DNA of 64,000 nt, from the NCBI GenBank assembly GCA_030765065.1, contig CM060977.1:128902295-128966294 (forward strand), given 5' to 3'. This DNA is from Deroplatys truncata (lineage: Eukaryota > Arthropoda > Insecta > Mantodea > Mantidae). The notes beneath the pieces are model-generated. The model did not search any database and was not told where the DNA came from. It worked only from the letters and a program-made list of their open reading frames with translations. Positions 9,950 through 20,557 of the stretch are shown piece after piece. Numbering within the stretch: position 1 is the first letter of the stretch; the number at the start of each line of letters is the position of its first letter. Position numbers and translations under genes: made by a program.

Positions 9950-10026
9950 CAGATCTAAATTTAAGGTACCTAACCTGGCATTAGCTAGTTATGGGTAAAC
10001 ATGGAAAAAACCTCAGTTAGGGAGGA
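9950..10026. mobile_element. SINE body remnant
   Basis: The words 'cctaacctggcattagctag' and 'gggtaaacatggaaaaaacc' resemble the central body of tRNA-derived SINEs from polyneopteran insects as I remember them. No tRNA head or tail is present. It is cut by the element starting at 10029. Confidence 0.35.
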
Positions 10027-10028
10027 TG

Positions 10029-11155
10029 GTACAAAGAGCACCAAAAAAAAAAATTCACTACACCTCGCGTCTATGTCATATTATTTATTGTTGTACATAG
10101 CCTTGCGAAGCCCTCATTGGTTGCTTTAGTCTACAGTGGAAGGGTGTGCCAGTTCTACTGCTAAATATTTGCACCAATAATCACAACAAAGGTTACAAAA
10201 TGGCATAGAAACAAAATATATATTTACGCTCTTGATCGTATTGGCTAAAAGAGAAAGAGGTAGAGTGCATTCAGTTTGTCATACAGAGCTCTTATCGTGA
10301 TTGGTAGTGCAGACACGCCTTTGAAAGAGTTAAAAGCTAAGGGGGAAACTTGATGAGCGCCCAGGTTAGCGAAATGTAGAATGTGCAGTGTGAGAAGATT
10401 TTCAAATTAAAGTTCAAATGGTATTCATTAAATACATAGCAATACTTTATAACAAAAAATAAACAGAGCTGTATTCTCACAGTGATATCAATGCTTGTTG
10501 CTGCATAGAAGCAAACATAACTAAATAATAAATAAATAAAGCAGCATGTTTCCGTCTAATTCAAACTACAATTGGTTAATGTACCTTTACTAATATATTG
10601 CTGATCATAGGAATACAACAGGATTATAGACAAGAAAAATAACCCAATTTTATTGCTATGATATGTATGTCATATTCGGTAAACCATACACATGGTTTTT
10701 AAACACGATCATTCAATTATAACAAAACAGTAATTTGCAATTAGTAAACAAATAACATCATCTGCGAATGTTTTACGGACAGTGGCCACTTTCTGATGAG
10801 AATGTAGAGTTTTCCCCACTTTTCCTGGAATATTTTTATCCAGGAATTTACTATAAAACCCCTTTTATGCACTGCCGCTGCAATTAATGTAACAGTGCGA
10901 CCAGCCTCCCACATACCCACGATACGTCCACGAGTAACTTCGCTAGTATACAGTATTACTGGTTCCGAGACAATAAACATGTTTTGGTATCAATAACACC
11001 AGAAGAAGCAAGGGCATCAACCTCCTCTCTTTTCCCCCTTATTGCTGTGTTATGAAGCCACCACGCTCTGTGATAGGTAAGGTAAAGGACACGCCTCAAA
11101 GGACCCCAGAAAACGATACAAAATCCGCCGAAGATTTTCTTTGGTGCTGCTCGTA
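10029..11155 (-). mobile_element. Tc1-like derivative, copy 1
   Basis: Termini gtacaaagagcacc (left) and ggtgctgctcgtac (right) are inverted, and the inversion extends through 'aaagaaaatcttcg'. The interior matches the copy at 21342-22613 in reverse orientation, including 'caattttattgctatgatat' and 'aaataaacagagctgtattc'. The only coding trace is the first part of a Tc1-like transposase near the right end. The rest of the interior is non-coding, so this is a non-autonomous deletion derivative. Confidence 0.75.
10741..10980 (-). pseudogene. Tc1-like transposase N-terminal remnant
   Basis: The frame contains LYTSEVTRGRIVGMWEAGRTV, TLIAAAVHK, VNSWIKIFQEKWG and a stop after 79 codons. This is the paired-like helix-turn-helix that begins Tc1-family transposases, normally about 340 residues. 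The catalytic domain is absent. The other copy of the element keeps the same remnant, so the truncation predates their spread. Confidence 0.75.
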
Positions 11156-11222
11156 CATGCAGGATTTGACCCGCGAACCTCTCGCATGTAAACCTCACAC
11201 ATACAACGGAGCCAACTGGTTC
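11156..11222 (-). other. tRNA-like SINE head fragment
   Basis: On the - strand, 'agttggctccgttgtatg' is followed by 'gcgggtcaaatcctgc', which could be degenerate A and B boxes. It is squeezed between the Tc1-like derivative and a LINE tail. Confidence 0.3.
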
Positions 11223-11223
11223 G

Positions 11224-11931
11224 TAGATTAGATTAGATTAGATTAGATTGTATTCTGTGAGTTCACTAGCAGCCATAAAGACTTGTGAACATAGAACATG
11301 TCAAGGAAATGTACAAAAATTATATATAAACATAAATATTACATAGAATATGGAACATTTGAAATAAAATACAAATACTATATGGGTGTTAAGGAAATCT
11401 ACAATAAAGTTACATATATACATAAATATTACATAGTATACAGAACATTTAAAATAAAATAAGGACATATTATATACAAAATGAAAGAAACCAAGTGTAA
11501 CTTATTACAGAGTTGTATACCTCCTTACTGTTATAAGGTTAACATACGTATAGGCAAGAACAGTTATTTTAACATTCACTACGATTTTACCTTTGTTAGT
11601 CTGATCATTTTGTTCTATTTGATGTGTAATGCATAGCATTTACTATCAGTTCTTAATATACATACATTTAAATAGCTTCATTAATTCTAGAGCAGATATC
11701 AAATATGACTGGCAATTGTCATTAATATTTACTAATAACTACTTACAGAGCTATATAAGTATTATCAGTAGGATAATTTATCATTAAGATAATCTTGTAC
11801 AGAATAATATGCTTTTGAACATAGGTACTCTTTAACAGCAGTTTTAAAGACATTGAAGTTGTCAACTTTTCTCTTAAGATCATTAGGGAGAGTATTAAAT
11901 ATTTTTATGAAATATACTTCTTCAATTTCTG
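11224..11931 (-). mobile_element. 5'-truncated LINE, 3' end with (CTAAT)n tail
   Basis: The - strand carries the last codons of a LINE polyprotein, then about 540 bp of 3' UTR, then a pentanucleotide tail that reads as five TAGAT units on the + strand at 11226-11249. The 5' break at 11931/11932 abuts HINE-B terminal sequence exactly in its stem-loop, so the LINE integrated there or replaced the end. Confidence 0.75.
11765..11931 (-). pseudogene. LINE ORF2 C-terminus
   Basis: The frame reads GTEIEEVYFIKIFNTLPNDLK, then FNVFKTAVKEYLCSKAYYSVQDYLND and a stop. This is the conserved 'F N x LP' plus 'K…YL…KAYYS…FL' ending found in many arthropod LINE polymerases with apurinic-type endonucleases. 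No reverse transcriptase core is present because the copy is 5'-truncated. The remaining 55 codons are uninterrupted, which suggests a fairly young insertion. Confidence 0.75.
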
Positions 11932-12404
11932 TACCACGTACACAGTAGGCAGAGAAGGTATTGCATTCCACCAAAAAATTCAATACCGAGATTTAACCGG
12001 AAATACATGTTTAGATGCTCATTGAATGAAAAAAAAGTTTTAGAAAAAGGTCCCTGTGTATGTGTCTCAACAGCATAACTCAAAACTACCCGAAAATACT
12101 TTTTACATGAAATGATTTTTTGAAACACTTGATTTTCTATGCAAGAGCTCTGACGATTTTTATTAAAATACCACATATTAAAGATATTTACGTGAAAAAT
12201 AAAATTTGTATCTGTCTAGACCTGTTCATTGGAAATTTATTTTGTATAACTGACAAACCTTAAGCAATAGACAAAAACGTAGTGCACAAAAAATGTTTAT
12301 CATCTTAAACGAAGCAATTTGTTCCAAGTTACTTTTTTTGTGTGGTATCAGCCATTTCCGAGATATCCGTTATTAATGGTTCGATTCTTTTAATACTTGG
12401 TCTT
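11932..12404 (-). mobile_element. HINE-B copy, partial
   Basis: On the + strand it starts at 'taccacgtacacagtaggca' and continues with 'caataccgagatttaaccgg' through the block before 'cgagatatccgttattaatg'. The left half of the element in element orientation is missing. A HINE-A copy follows immediately. Confidence 0.75.
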
Positions 12405-12408
12405 TTCT

Positions 12409-12509
12409 TACTTTCTCTACTACGTATAGCAAGTTCGATACCGAGATTTCACCTGAAATACATGTTTGGGGTGCCTTGAATCCAAATAAGGCATTTTTGG
12501 AAACATGTC

Positions 12510-12551
<42 letters not shown>

Positions 12552-13214
12552 TGTCTGTCTGTCTGTGAACAACATAATTCAAAAACGAAAAGTCGGATAA
12601 ACACGAAAAATTAGTATCTTCCAAGGATGCAACAGGAAGATTTTCAAAAAAATTTCCTCATCCCAAGTCACCTTTTACATGGAACATTTTTCGAAAATTT
12701 TGATTTTCTCAGAAATGTTTAATGTCTTTGATTAAAATATTATATGTTTAAGATAGTTTTGTGGCAAATGAAATGTATATCTTAAAATTTCTGGGAATGT
12801 CCCCAAAAGCCCTCTTCATTCTGAATGACTTCCGCAAAACTGGTAATCCATAAGAGATAGACAAAATTTTACCACACAAAAATGTAGATCTTTATGAAGC
12901 ACACAATTAATGTAATAAACATCTTTTGTTATTTGTTTGAATTTTCCAATATTTATACTTTTTTCAAAGGGAAATTCGTTATTCGTTATGACCTGGACAT
13001 GCAAAGGGAATGGAATGCTCTACATAGCAACCAGCTCTCAAAGGATTTGATTAACTCTTAAAGCCATAACATATTCCCCCCTACAAGAAAATTAACAATA
13101 AGATTCTATAAACATTCATCTCAATTAACATGAAGTAGATGGAGAATAATCGTTTGTAAGAATAGTTTGAACAAGAGTAGAGAAATCCCTGTGAGTGCAA
13201 CACATCAGATTTTT
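12409..13214 (-). mobile_element. HINE-A copy
   Basis: Starts tactttctctactacgtata and ends cacatcagatttt on the + strand. A short internal deletion removes the 'ggggaagtattgtattcc' block. The (TG)n/(TCTG)n microsatellite lies at 12512-12567. Confidence 0.8.
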
Positions 13215-14164
13215 AGAGTTTAGTTCCCTCAAGATCGCAGTAATGATATTTCTAAAGCAGGGCTTTAGTGTAGATGAAATGTAAATAACAGTTGCTTGCT
13301 TCCTTCATTATGTATTAGACCAAAGAGTCCCGGAAAGGGATTCTGGTTGAAGAAAATCGTGAGGGAAGATAAAACCGATTGAGTTTTCAAGCTGAACGTG
13401 ACAGACAGGTTTCCTGAAAACAAATACGGCGTGTTTCAAATTATGAAGCCTCACGCATGCACACAAATCGTTTCACCTGGAGGAAGCACTTGATAAAAAA
13501 AAACTCACTCTCGGAATCGAAAGCACTTCCACTTTGCGTGCTCCATTAGAACATTTCACGGTTTAAATATTCAAGGACAGTTATCTGGCGCTGAGAGGGG
13601 AAAGTGCTATGCTCGCGTTTGTTTTCTTAAACTTAAAGCGAGGACGTGATGTGAATTTTTATTGCCTCTGGTCCAACATCGCCGGGATCAAGTGGAAATT
13701 CGATATAGCTCCCTCTCTTTGAGATTCCCTCCGTTTTACATCCATCCTCCACAAAGTACAGGATTACCAACCGTACATAAACATCTCCTGCTCTGCCATT
13801 AAAGTTGCCAACTTCTCTAACCCGCTTTTATAAGCCATTCTCATGCAGTCACGTTCTGGAATCGAACTTAAGTCTCCCAAAGGCGTATGCTATGGATTAA
13901 TTTATTTCCTTCTTCTGATGAAAACGCTTTGCAGCTCATTTTGTGTGCAATCTTTTGCGTAGTTCCCGTCTTCTTGAATAATAAACCTGTTTAGAGTATT
14001 TTTTTTAATTATATTGTGACTAACATAACGATGGGCTCTTAGAGTCAGAATTATATTCATTAGGTTAAATGAATACATGCATTTCTGATATAAACGAAAA
14101 TGTCCTGCAGACATTTCAGTTTGAATACACAATAACATTACAAACAGGCGTCGAATAGTGGAAT
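13215..14164. other. Unassigned DNA
   Basis: About 950 bp with no recognised repeat. Base composition is more balanced than the HINE copies, so some of it may be host intergenic DNA. No convincing exon is visible. Confidence 0.3.
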
Positions 14165-14237
14165 TATTTGTTCTTCCACACAAGCCGTGTGTTGGATAGG
14201 GTTGGAAAGGTAGAATCAGACGACTGAAGAATTCAAC

Positions 14238-14317
14238 GCCATAGCCGGGATTTGAACCACGGATCTCTGTCCCCGCCTGATTGCTCTAACCACTGAGCTA
14301 CCATGGCAACATGCCGG
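14238..14317 (-). other. tRNA-like sequence, left arm
   Basis: The - strand shows 'ccatggtagctcagtggtta' and 'ggttcaaatcccggctatgg'. The anticodon-region stem is damaged. It is a tRNA-derived promoter module. Confidence 0.65.
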
Positions 14318-14460
14318 CACGACACTAAATTACCAAACTGATTCGCATTGTATTGAGATGACATACCAATGGTGGTGACCTGCAATGTTGTAAGTACTTT
14401 AAGTCCCGGGCTTCATAGTTTTAACCATTATTAGGTCAATTAATGTAATTAATGTCTTAC

Positions 14461-14542
14461 CGGCATGTTGCCATAGCAACTCAGTGGCTAGAGCAACCGG
14501 ACGGGGACCGGGAGATCCGTGGTTCAAATCTCGGCTATGGCA
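14461..14542 (+). other. tRNA-like sequence, right arm
   Basis: Contains 'cagtggctagagcaaccgga' and 'ggttcaaatctcggctatgg'. The A box has drifted (agcaactcag for ggtagctcag). Confidence 0.65.
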
Positions 14543-14585
14543 TTGAATTCTTCAGTCGTCTGATTCTACCTTTCCAAGACGACGA

Positions 14586-14900
14586 GCACTGAGATAGAGC
14601 AGGTTTCTTTCCATTCCTCATACTGAGGGTCCGTGGTTCGATTCTCGGATGTGCAATTTTAAGTCAGTTCTATCCACGCCCTCAACTGTGACTTGCCCAT
14701 GTGAAGTATCCCCCACGGCCCAACGTGATTCGGAGTCCATGATACGGAGTTGTAGGTCCTCTCATTTCACCATCCCCATCACTCTACCATCTCTGATAAC
14801 ACACTCCGCTCTCTGATGCCTCCACCTCAGAATTTGCCGCAGTCATCGCTTGTTGGAATAAGGTATCCCCCGAAGGTCAGAAGCCATAGAGACGAAGGCC
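14586..14900 (+). mobile_element. Possible tRNA-derived SINE
   Basis: A tRNA-like head ends in 'ggtccgtggttcgattctcg' with a B box. A body rich in pyrimidine words follows ('catttcaccatccccatcac'). No duplication or tail was found, so the 3' limit is arbitrary. It begins directly at the end of the fold-back element. Confidence 0.4.
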
Positions 14901-15327
14901 ACGACGAAAGAAAGGCTGTACTGTTACTGGACTTCACGTAGTGACGTCGCAAGTAACAAATCATCGCTATGCTTCGTAAAGTCTGTTGGCGTTTGCAGAC
15001 AGCACTCACCAGACCGAGCTTACCTGCTCATCAGCGATCCTTGGCCGCTACTGTTTACATTCTTTGTAGACATAATGGTGAGTGTAAATAACTTAAAGCC
15101 TACTGCTTACGAATGCCTATGCCTGATTGCAAATATTAAAACACAATGTCAAAATTAAGATTGTTAAAAAGCATGCCGCATTGTGCATAATGCACTCCAA
15201 AGCCTTTTATTTCTTCTTCTTAATTCAGCTTTCCACTTTTTAATGATTGCTTCCAATTCCTGTCTGTGTAGTGATCTATTGTTCCACTGTCCGCTTTTTA
15301 AGCTAAATATAACTATGAAGTTTTTTT
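14901..15327. other. Unassigned DNA
   Basis: Nothing recognised on either strand. Confidence 0.3.
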
Positions 15328-16086
15328 CTTTCTGTACTACGTATAGTAAGTAGGGGAAAAATTGAATTTTTTACCGACAATTCACTGAAAAACATGTTTT
15401 GCGGGCCCCCTGAACCCAAAAAGGCAATACCAAAATTTGGTATTTAAGTTCAGTATCTTTTAAGGATACGACACCAACATTTTCAAGCTAAACTCCCTAC
15501 CTCAGACTACCCTATACATGGAACATTTTTTCGAAAATTTTGATTATCTTAAAAATGGCTCTAACAATTTAAGAGTTAAAATTATAACAAATAAAATAAA
15601 TATCTTGAAATTTCTGGAAATGTCCCAAAAGTCCTTTTTTTTCTGGATGGCTCTTGCGTAACTGTTAAACCGTAAGAGATAGACAATATTTTTTGTACAA
15701 AACATGTGGAGCTCGTTAAAACACACAATTTATGTCATACGCATGTGTTTTGTCAAGTGAGCCATTTCCGAGATACTACTTGTTATTTGTTTGAATTTTC
15801 CAATAATTATACTCTTTCTCAAATGGGAATTGCTTTTTTTTTATTTATTTATCTTTTTTATGTCCTGGGCATGCAAAGAGAACGAATGCTCCACGTAGCA
15901 ACCAGCTCTTAAAAGATTTGACTATCGCTTAAAGCCTACTATATTCCCCTTGCACCTACAAGAAAATTAGCAATAAGATTAGCATCTCTACATCTGGATT
16001 AACATGAAGTAGATGGTGAATAAGCGCTTGTAAAATTAGTTTGTACAAGAGTAAAAGTCATGTGAGTGCAGCACATCATATTTTTT
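15328..16086 (-). mobile_element. HINE-A copy with internal deletion
   Basis: The + strand runs from 'ctgtactacgtatagtaagt' to 'cagcacatcatatttttt'. The microsatellite and about 60 flanking bases are missing: 'aaaaaggcaataccaaaatt' joins two distant blocks. Confidence 0.75.
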
Positions 16087-16455
16087 CAAAGATGCATCAG
16101 TGGAACATTTTAACCTGCGTAGCTGGTTTACATAATACAATTTAGTATTTAACTATCCATTTACGTTAGAATTTTAAAACTTACAAAATATTACTGATAT
16201 TATATTCAAAATGGCACCACTCAAAACATTAGCGGGTATAATGCAGACTTTCTAAATGAGAAGCATTTCTTTGAATGGCTAAAGAGACAATACAACATTC
16301 TATGATATTAAAAAGTTAACTTTTTGGTAACAAAGATCAGATTATGAAGTTTGCCAGGGAGACTCTGGGACCACAAAATTTAGATGAAAATTTTATTAGG
16401 TGGACTAACCCGCATGTATGCATGATGATGGTTATTTATCAACAACAACAACAAC

Positions 16456-16489
<34 letters not shown>

Positions 16490-16642
16490 CAATAAATTAC
16501 TCACAGAAAAAATAAGATAAAGATTGGGTATATGGCGAATAAATTTTAATGCTGCATAGCTTCATTGTAATTGGTCTAGTTCCCTTTGGGATAGCAGAAA
16601 TATCATTTGGCATAGATGGGTTTGCTGCACATGAAATATAGC
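16087..16642. other. Unassigned DNA with microsatellite
   Basis: Apart from the (AAC)n(AAT)n run at 16441-16488, nothing is recognised. Confidence 0.3.
16441..16488. repeat. (AAC)n(AAT)n microsatellite
   Basis: Five AAC units followed by eleven AAT units, uninterrupted. Confidence 0.95.
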
Positions 16643-17069
16643 ACATTTATTTTCTCTACTATGCACCTATAGTAACTAAGGGAAGTACTGTATTCCACCC
16701 GAAGTTTGTATACCGAGATTTTACCGGAAATACATGTTTTAAGGTCCCCTGAATCAAAAACAAATTCTAGAAAAACTTCCATGTGTGTGTCTGCATAATC
16801 CAGAAAGGAAGTGTTCGATAAACACCAAACTTGTGTTTTAGCTTTAGCATCTTCCAAAACTGCGACTCAAAGATTTTCAAGAAAATCTCCAAGCACAAAC
16901 AACCCTTCACATGGAATATTTTGGAAATTTTGGATTTTCTCAAAAATACCTGCAATGATTTTGATTATACCACGCATTTAATATATTTATATGACAATTA
17001 GAATATGTATTTTGAATTTTCTGGGCATAACCCCAAAAGCCCTCTTCTTTCGGAAGAAATTTCATGTAA
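16643..17069 (-). mobile_element. HINE-B copy, 3' half
   Basis: Begins 'ttctctactatgcacctata' on the + strand and ends in the 'cctcttctttcggaagaaat' block, where a HINE-B copy of opposite orientation starts. The matching 5' end may be the piece at 18381-18458. Confidence 0.7.
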
Positions 17070-17169
17070 TATATCTACTTCAACTTCATCCAGACAAACC
17101 TTTGCAGAAATAGCTGCATTACATATCTAGTTATAGATACAACAGAAATAATAAAATGTTTAAGAACTG

Positions 17170-17760
17170 TGATAATGATGATTTGTGTTTACGGCCTAAT
17201 AGATTGTGGCAAGGTTAGAGATAAAGATATCAATACAACATATCATGGCAAAGGCCAGCGATGAAGATGTATATAAAAATCATAGGAAAGCCAAAGGATA
17301 AAGATCTATATAAAATCATAGCAAAAGACAGAAATAAATATGAATATATAAAACTAATCGAGATGTATGAAACACCAGATATTAACATGACTAAATCCGA
17401 ATTTGGAAATTCACCTTTGACACAAAATTAAAAGTCTTATCAACCGCTTGCTTATCACTCGCTAAGACTTCTGCAAGACTGGCCGGTAGTTGCAGAGTGT
17501 CCCGAAGATGTGCTAGTGCAATACACTCTAGCAACACGTGACGGACCGACAGACTTTCGCGGACGAATAGGAGCAGGGTCACCCTTAAAAAAGATAACCG
17601 TGCATAAAAGTGCAGTGGCCAATACGCAACCGAGCCGAAATCACCTCCTCAGTTTAACGGAATGTGCTTCACTACTCTAAGCTTATTTCCGCAGAGAGCT
17701 AACCACTCCTCGCGCCAGCATGACAGCACTGCTGTCCCTTTTAAACTCTCTCAGTTTAGA
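17170..17760 (-). mobile_element. 5'-truncated LINE in HINE-B
   Basis: About 590 bp on the - strand: the end of a LINE frame followed by about 220 bp of A-rich 3' sequence on the low-coordinate side. It is inserted between two adjoining blocks of HINE-B. Confidence 0.75.
17391..17705 (-). pseudogene. LINE ORF2 C-terminus, RNase H-type LINE
   Basis: The upper part (17705-17580) reads GGDFGSVAYWPLHFYARLSFLKGDPAPI, matching the 'RLRIGHTxLTHxxLLKGDPAP' ending of Jockey/I-like LINEs. After a frameshift at about 17580, VRESLSVRHVLLECIALAHLRD follows, matching '(C)xEPLTVxHxLLEC'. Then come LQLPASLAEVLA, KTFNFVSKVNFQIRI and a stop at 17391. The Cys of the CxxC pair is lost. The final His-Cys motif HVLLEC is intact. 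It is non-functional because it is truncated and frameshifted. Confidence 0.85.
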
Positions 17761-18380
17761 AAATGGACGCTATATGCTGGCCTTAAAATTCCATACTGTT
17801 TCTATGCAATCGTCAAAAACAATTGAAAAGCGAATGGACTTGAAAAGAATGACGAGTATTAAACAAATCGAACCATTAATAACGGATATTTCGGAAATGA
17901 CTGATGCCACAAAAAAGTTAAGTTTTTATGTACTACAGTTTGGTCTATCGCTTGAGTTTTACCGGTTATACAAGATTATAGGAAATTCCTTCCGAATAAA
18001 GTGGACTTTACTGGCTATTTCCAAAAGGTTTAAAATATACATTTGTCATGTAAATTTCTTTAATATATGGCATTTTAATCAAAATCCCTAGGGCCATTTT
18101 TAGGAAATCAAAAATGTTTAAAAATGCTCCATGCAAAATGTAGTTTGGGGCAGGGGAATTTTCTTAAAATCTTCGTGTTGTATTTTCGGAAGGTAACAAG
18201 TTTAGTGACTATCCGACTCCTTGTTTTTTTGGGTTATGTTGTTCACGGAACTTTTTCTAAAAATATGTTTTTTATTCAGGGGGCTCAAAACATTTATTTC
18301 CTGACAAATCTCGGTATCGAATTTTTGTGTAGAACGCAATACCTTCTCTGCTTGTAGATGCGCGGTAAAGAAAGTAATAA

Positions 18381-18458
18381 TATTGTAAGTATAGCTTTTA
18401 TACCCAATAATAAATCATACAGGATAGAGAAAGATATGTGAATGCAACACATCGGATA
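18381..18458 (-). mobile_element. HINE-B 5' end fragment
   Basis: The + strand reads 'ggatagagaaagatatgtga' and 'atgcaacacatcggat', the complement of the HINE-B start. It abuts the end of the + strand copy and may be the far end of the copy at 16643. Confidence 0.7.
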
Positions 18459-18960
18459 TTTTTTTTCAACATGAGGCTTGGCAGAACTCAGTGAAGTTTT
18501 GGAATCGAGTCTGTTTCATTTTCCTACTGATTATTATTTTGTGAGCAGTGAAGCCACATTCTCTATTAGTGGGCAGGCAGTAGACACGGTTTGGCTTCGG
18601 AGAGGAGCTAGTTAGGGAATTAGCAGCGCGTGTTTCTTCAGCCTGACTGCACACACAAGCTGTACAACTGGGAATCCGCAGCCACAGCTTCTCAAAGTAA
18701 CATCGGCGTTGCCAGATCCAGAATGTATTCAAACCTTTGTACGCCGATACGTGACGCAGTAAGTGGAATTATTACAGTGTCACGGAATTTCGTCATCAAA
18801 AGAAGGAACCTTGTTTACTACGCAAGCATCTCTCATATTCAGCAGCATCTGTCAAGAAGAATTTCTCTCAGTATGCGCCACGATGTTGTAACCAATTTTT
18901 GGGTCTTGTATTCTTTCTCCTTGGCTCTATTTCCAACTTTAAGATTTGTTCGAAATATTA
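18459..18960. other. Unassigned DNA
   Basis: No known repeat or domain. Both strands have moderately long open frames (- strand 18466-18732, + strand 18630-18965) without recognisable content. Confidence 0.3.
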
Positions 18961-19140
18961 CTTGAAGGTGTTGTTGCCCCACGTAAGGGCGCCAATTTGA
19001 TTAGGTTATCTTTACGTTATTAGCACCACGCTTTGGGCACCAAACTTGAGGTAGTTGCAGCCCCACGTACGATACATACTTTCCGGTGGACTTCGCCCCA
19101 ACGTTCACTTTTACGGTAGCCTTCGCCCCCACGTTTAAAA
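18961..19140 (-). other. Cluster of primer-binding-site-like motifs
   Basis: On the - strand the core 'ttggcgcccttacgtggggc' (18974-18993) resembles the sequence that follows the 5' LTR in insect LTR retrotransposons. Four more degenerate versions follow at about 19023-19045 (ggtgcccaaagcgtggt), 19055-19069, 19083-19104 and 19115-19133 (cgtgggggcgaaggctac). No LTR is recognisable next to them. Confidence 0.45.
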
Positions 19141-19443
19141 AATTCGACTTTGTATTTTAATGTTTATTTAAACATTATATATGTATGCCTCAGTTGCGTC
19201 AATAGTAATTTGTAGAAAAATGTATCTCTTCGCAGGGCTGGAGCGGCTAAAGAATGAAAGCTTACACAACTTATAATTGTATTGAGCTTCGTTTATTAAT
19301 CTTTCACACGATTAAATAACGTTTTACTGATATATCCTACTGTAGAGCTGTGAGATTATTGTTACTTGTACTTTTTAACACGTAAATTTATATTATTCTT
19401 GCCGTAATTAATCATTTATGTCTCACACTGAATACGTATCGAG
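19072..19443. repeat. Dispersed repeat R370, copy 1
   Basis: About 370 bp shared with 24267-24638 in the same orientation, from 'cacgtacgatacatactttc' to 'ctgaatacgta'. It includes 'cctactgtagagctgtgaga' and 'ctttcacacgattaaataac'. No coding sequence or tRNA-like head is seen. It overlaps the last primer-binding-site-like motifs and may be a retroelement leader and LTR piece. Confidence 0.7.
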
Positions 19444-19940
19444 CGAACTACTCAGGAACGTTGCCTTCTAGCATCTGGCGTCTACCGCCTAAATTTGTAT
19501 ACTTCCACTAGTTCAAGTCTGTTATTAGCTAATCCCTAAAATAGAATACCTTTATTTAACTTAAGCTTTTTCCAGTTGTTGATTGGCTATTTATTATGTG
19601 TTATAAATATGAGGTTACCTCATTGTTACCTCATTGTTAGCAAATTTCGGCTTCTATTCTCACAGCTCCTACATTGTTAAATTACGTAATTCATTCACAT
19701 ACATAATAATATAAACATAATACATTTACTGTTACATACACTTTATATATTATATACATATTGCTTTAAGGTGGGCTGTCATTTTTTTAATATTATATAA
19801 TTGGATGATGTCATTTAAGTGTTAAAAATACTGTCTCATACTCACGGTGTGATTTCAACAGAATGGAAGCAAGAGGTTACTGATGACATCATGTCTGTCA
19901 TAGCAATACGCTTTTTTAAAATCCTGACTGTCGCCTGTAT
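19444..19940. other. Unassigned DNA
   Basis: AT-rich. A short direct repeat, 'ggttacctcattgttacctc', is the only structure seen. Confidence 0.3.
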
Positions 19941-20180
19941 TTTTAGTTTGTCTACCTACTACGTATATAGTAGTTAGAGTAGATTTGCAATCCATCCAAA
20001 AATTGATACCGATGTTGCACCGGAAATAGAATCTTTGAGGCCTCCTGAATCTAAACAAAACCACACATATCTTTAGAAAAAACGTGCATGTGTATATGCG
20101 TGTCTGTCTGTGAACAGCATAACAGATAATAACCAAACTTGGTATTTAATGTTAGGTATTTTCCATCCTTAACTTTATCA
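19941..20180 (-). mobile_element. HINE-B 3' end fragment
   Basis: The + strand runs from 'gtctacctactacgtatata' through 'gataccgatgttgcaccgga' and a TG-rich segment to 'aaccaaacttggtattta'. The remainder is absent. Confidence 0.7.
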
Positions 20181-20242
20181 AGTTTTCACCATCGACTCGT
20201 CAGTTTACTATTTTTGGAGCTAAATCACCAATGCATTCCTTC

Positions 20243-20437
20243 TCATTCATACAGACACACACCTTTTTCTTTCAACCAATTGCTGAATGAAGTATATGCT
20301 AACTCATACCTCTGTATTGATTTCTTCGACATTAACTCGCCACGTTCACTTTTCCAAGTCTCTTCGATTTCTACATCATTGGACACGTCGTATATTACCT
20401 TTCCCATAATTAAATGAAAATAACAAGATGGTAACAT
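20243..20437 (-). pseudogene. Possible tyrosine-recombinase N-terminal fragment
   Basis: A 64-codon frame with a second Met at residue 11: MGKVIYDVSNDVEIEETWKS, then KKSIQRYELAYTSFSNWLKE, a few residues and a stop. The acidic lead followed by a helix of the form 'RYExxYxxFxxWxxxxG' is what I remember from Crypton-type and DUF3504-type tyrosine recombinase proteins in arthropods. No catalytic Arg, His or Tyr is present because only the N-terminus remains. It could also be a host exon fragment or chance; I lean to a transposon relic. Confidence 0.35.
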
Positions 20438-20557
20438 AATTATAAAACTACAACATAATATGGCAACGCGGATGACACTTATTTACAAACATTCTGTAAA
20501 ACATACAGGCAAACTACCTTCTAAAATGTAATATCCATCTTCAATGATACGTATATA

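Larger units (their letters stand above)
14165..14585. mobile_element. Fold-back element with tRNA-like inverted arms, copy 2
   Basis: The left arm (about 14205-14317) and right arm (about 14461-14575) are inverted copies, bounded by 'ggaaaggtagaatcagacga' and its complement. The core between them matches the copy at 8735-9185. Outside the left arm lies 'ttgttcttccacacaagccg', the complement of the sequence outside the right arm of the other copy. Confidence 0.75.
17070..18379 (+). mobile_element. HINE-B copy split by a LINE
   Basis: The left part, 17070-17169, runs to 'aaatgtttaagaactg'. It resumes at about 17761 with 'tggacgctatatgctggcct' and ends at 'cgcggtaaagaaagtaa'. Removing the LINE restores the uninterrupted family order. 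The first 80 bp of the element are missing. Confidence 0.8.
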
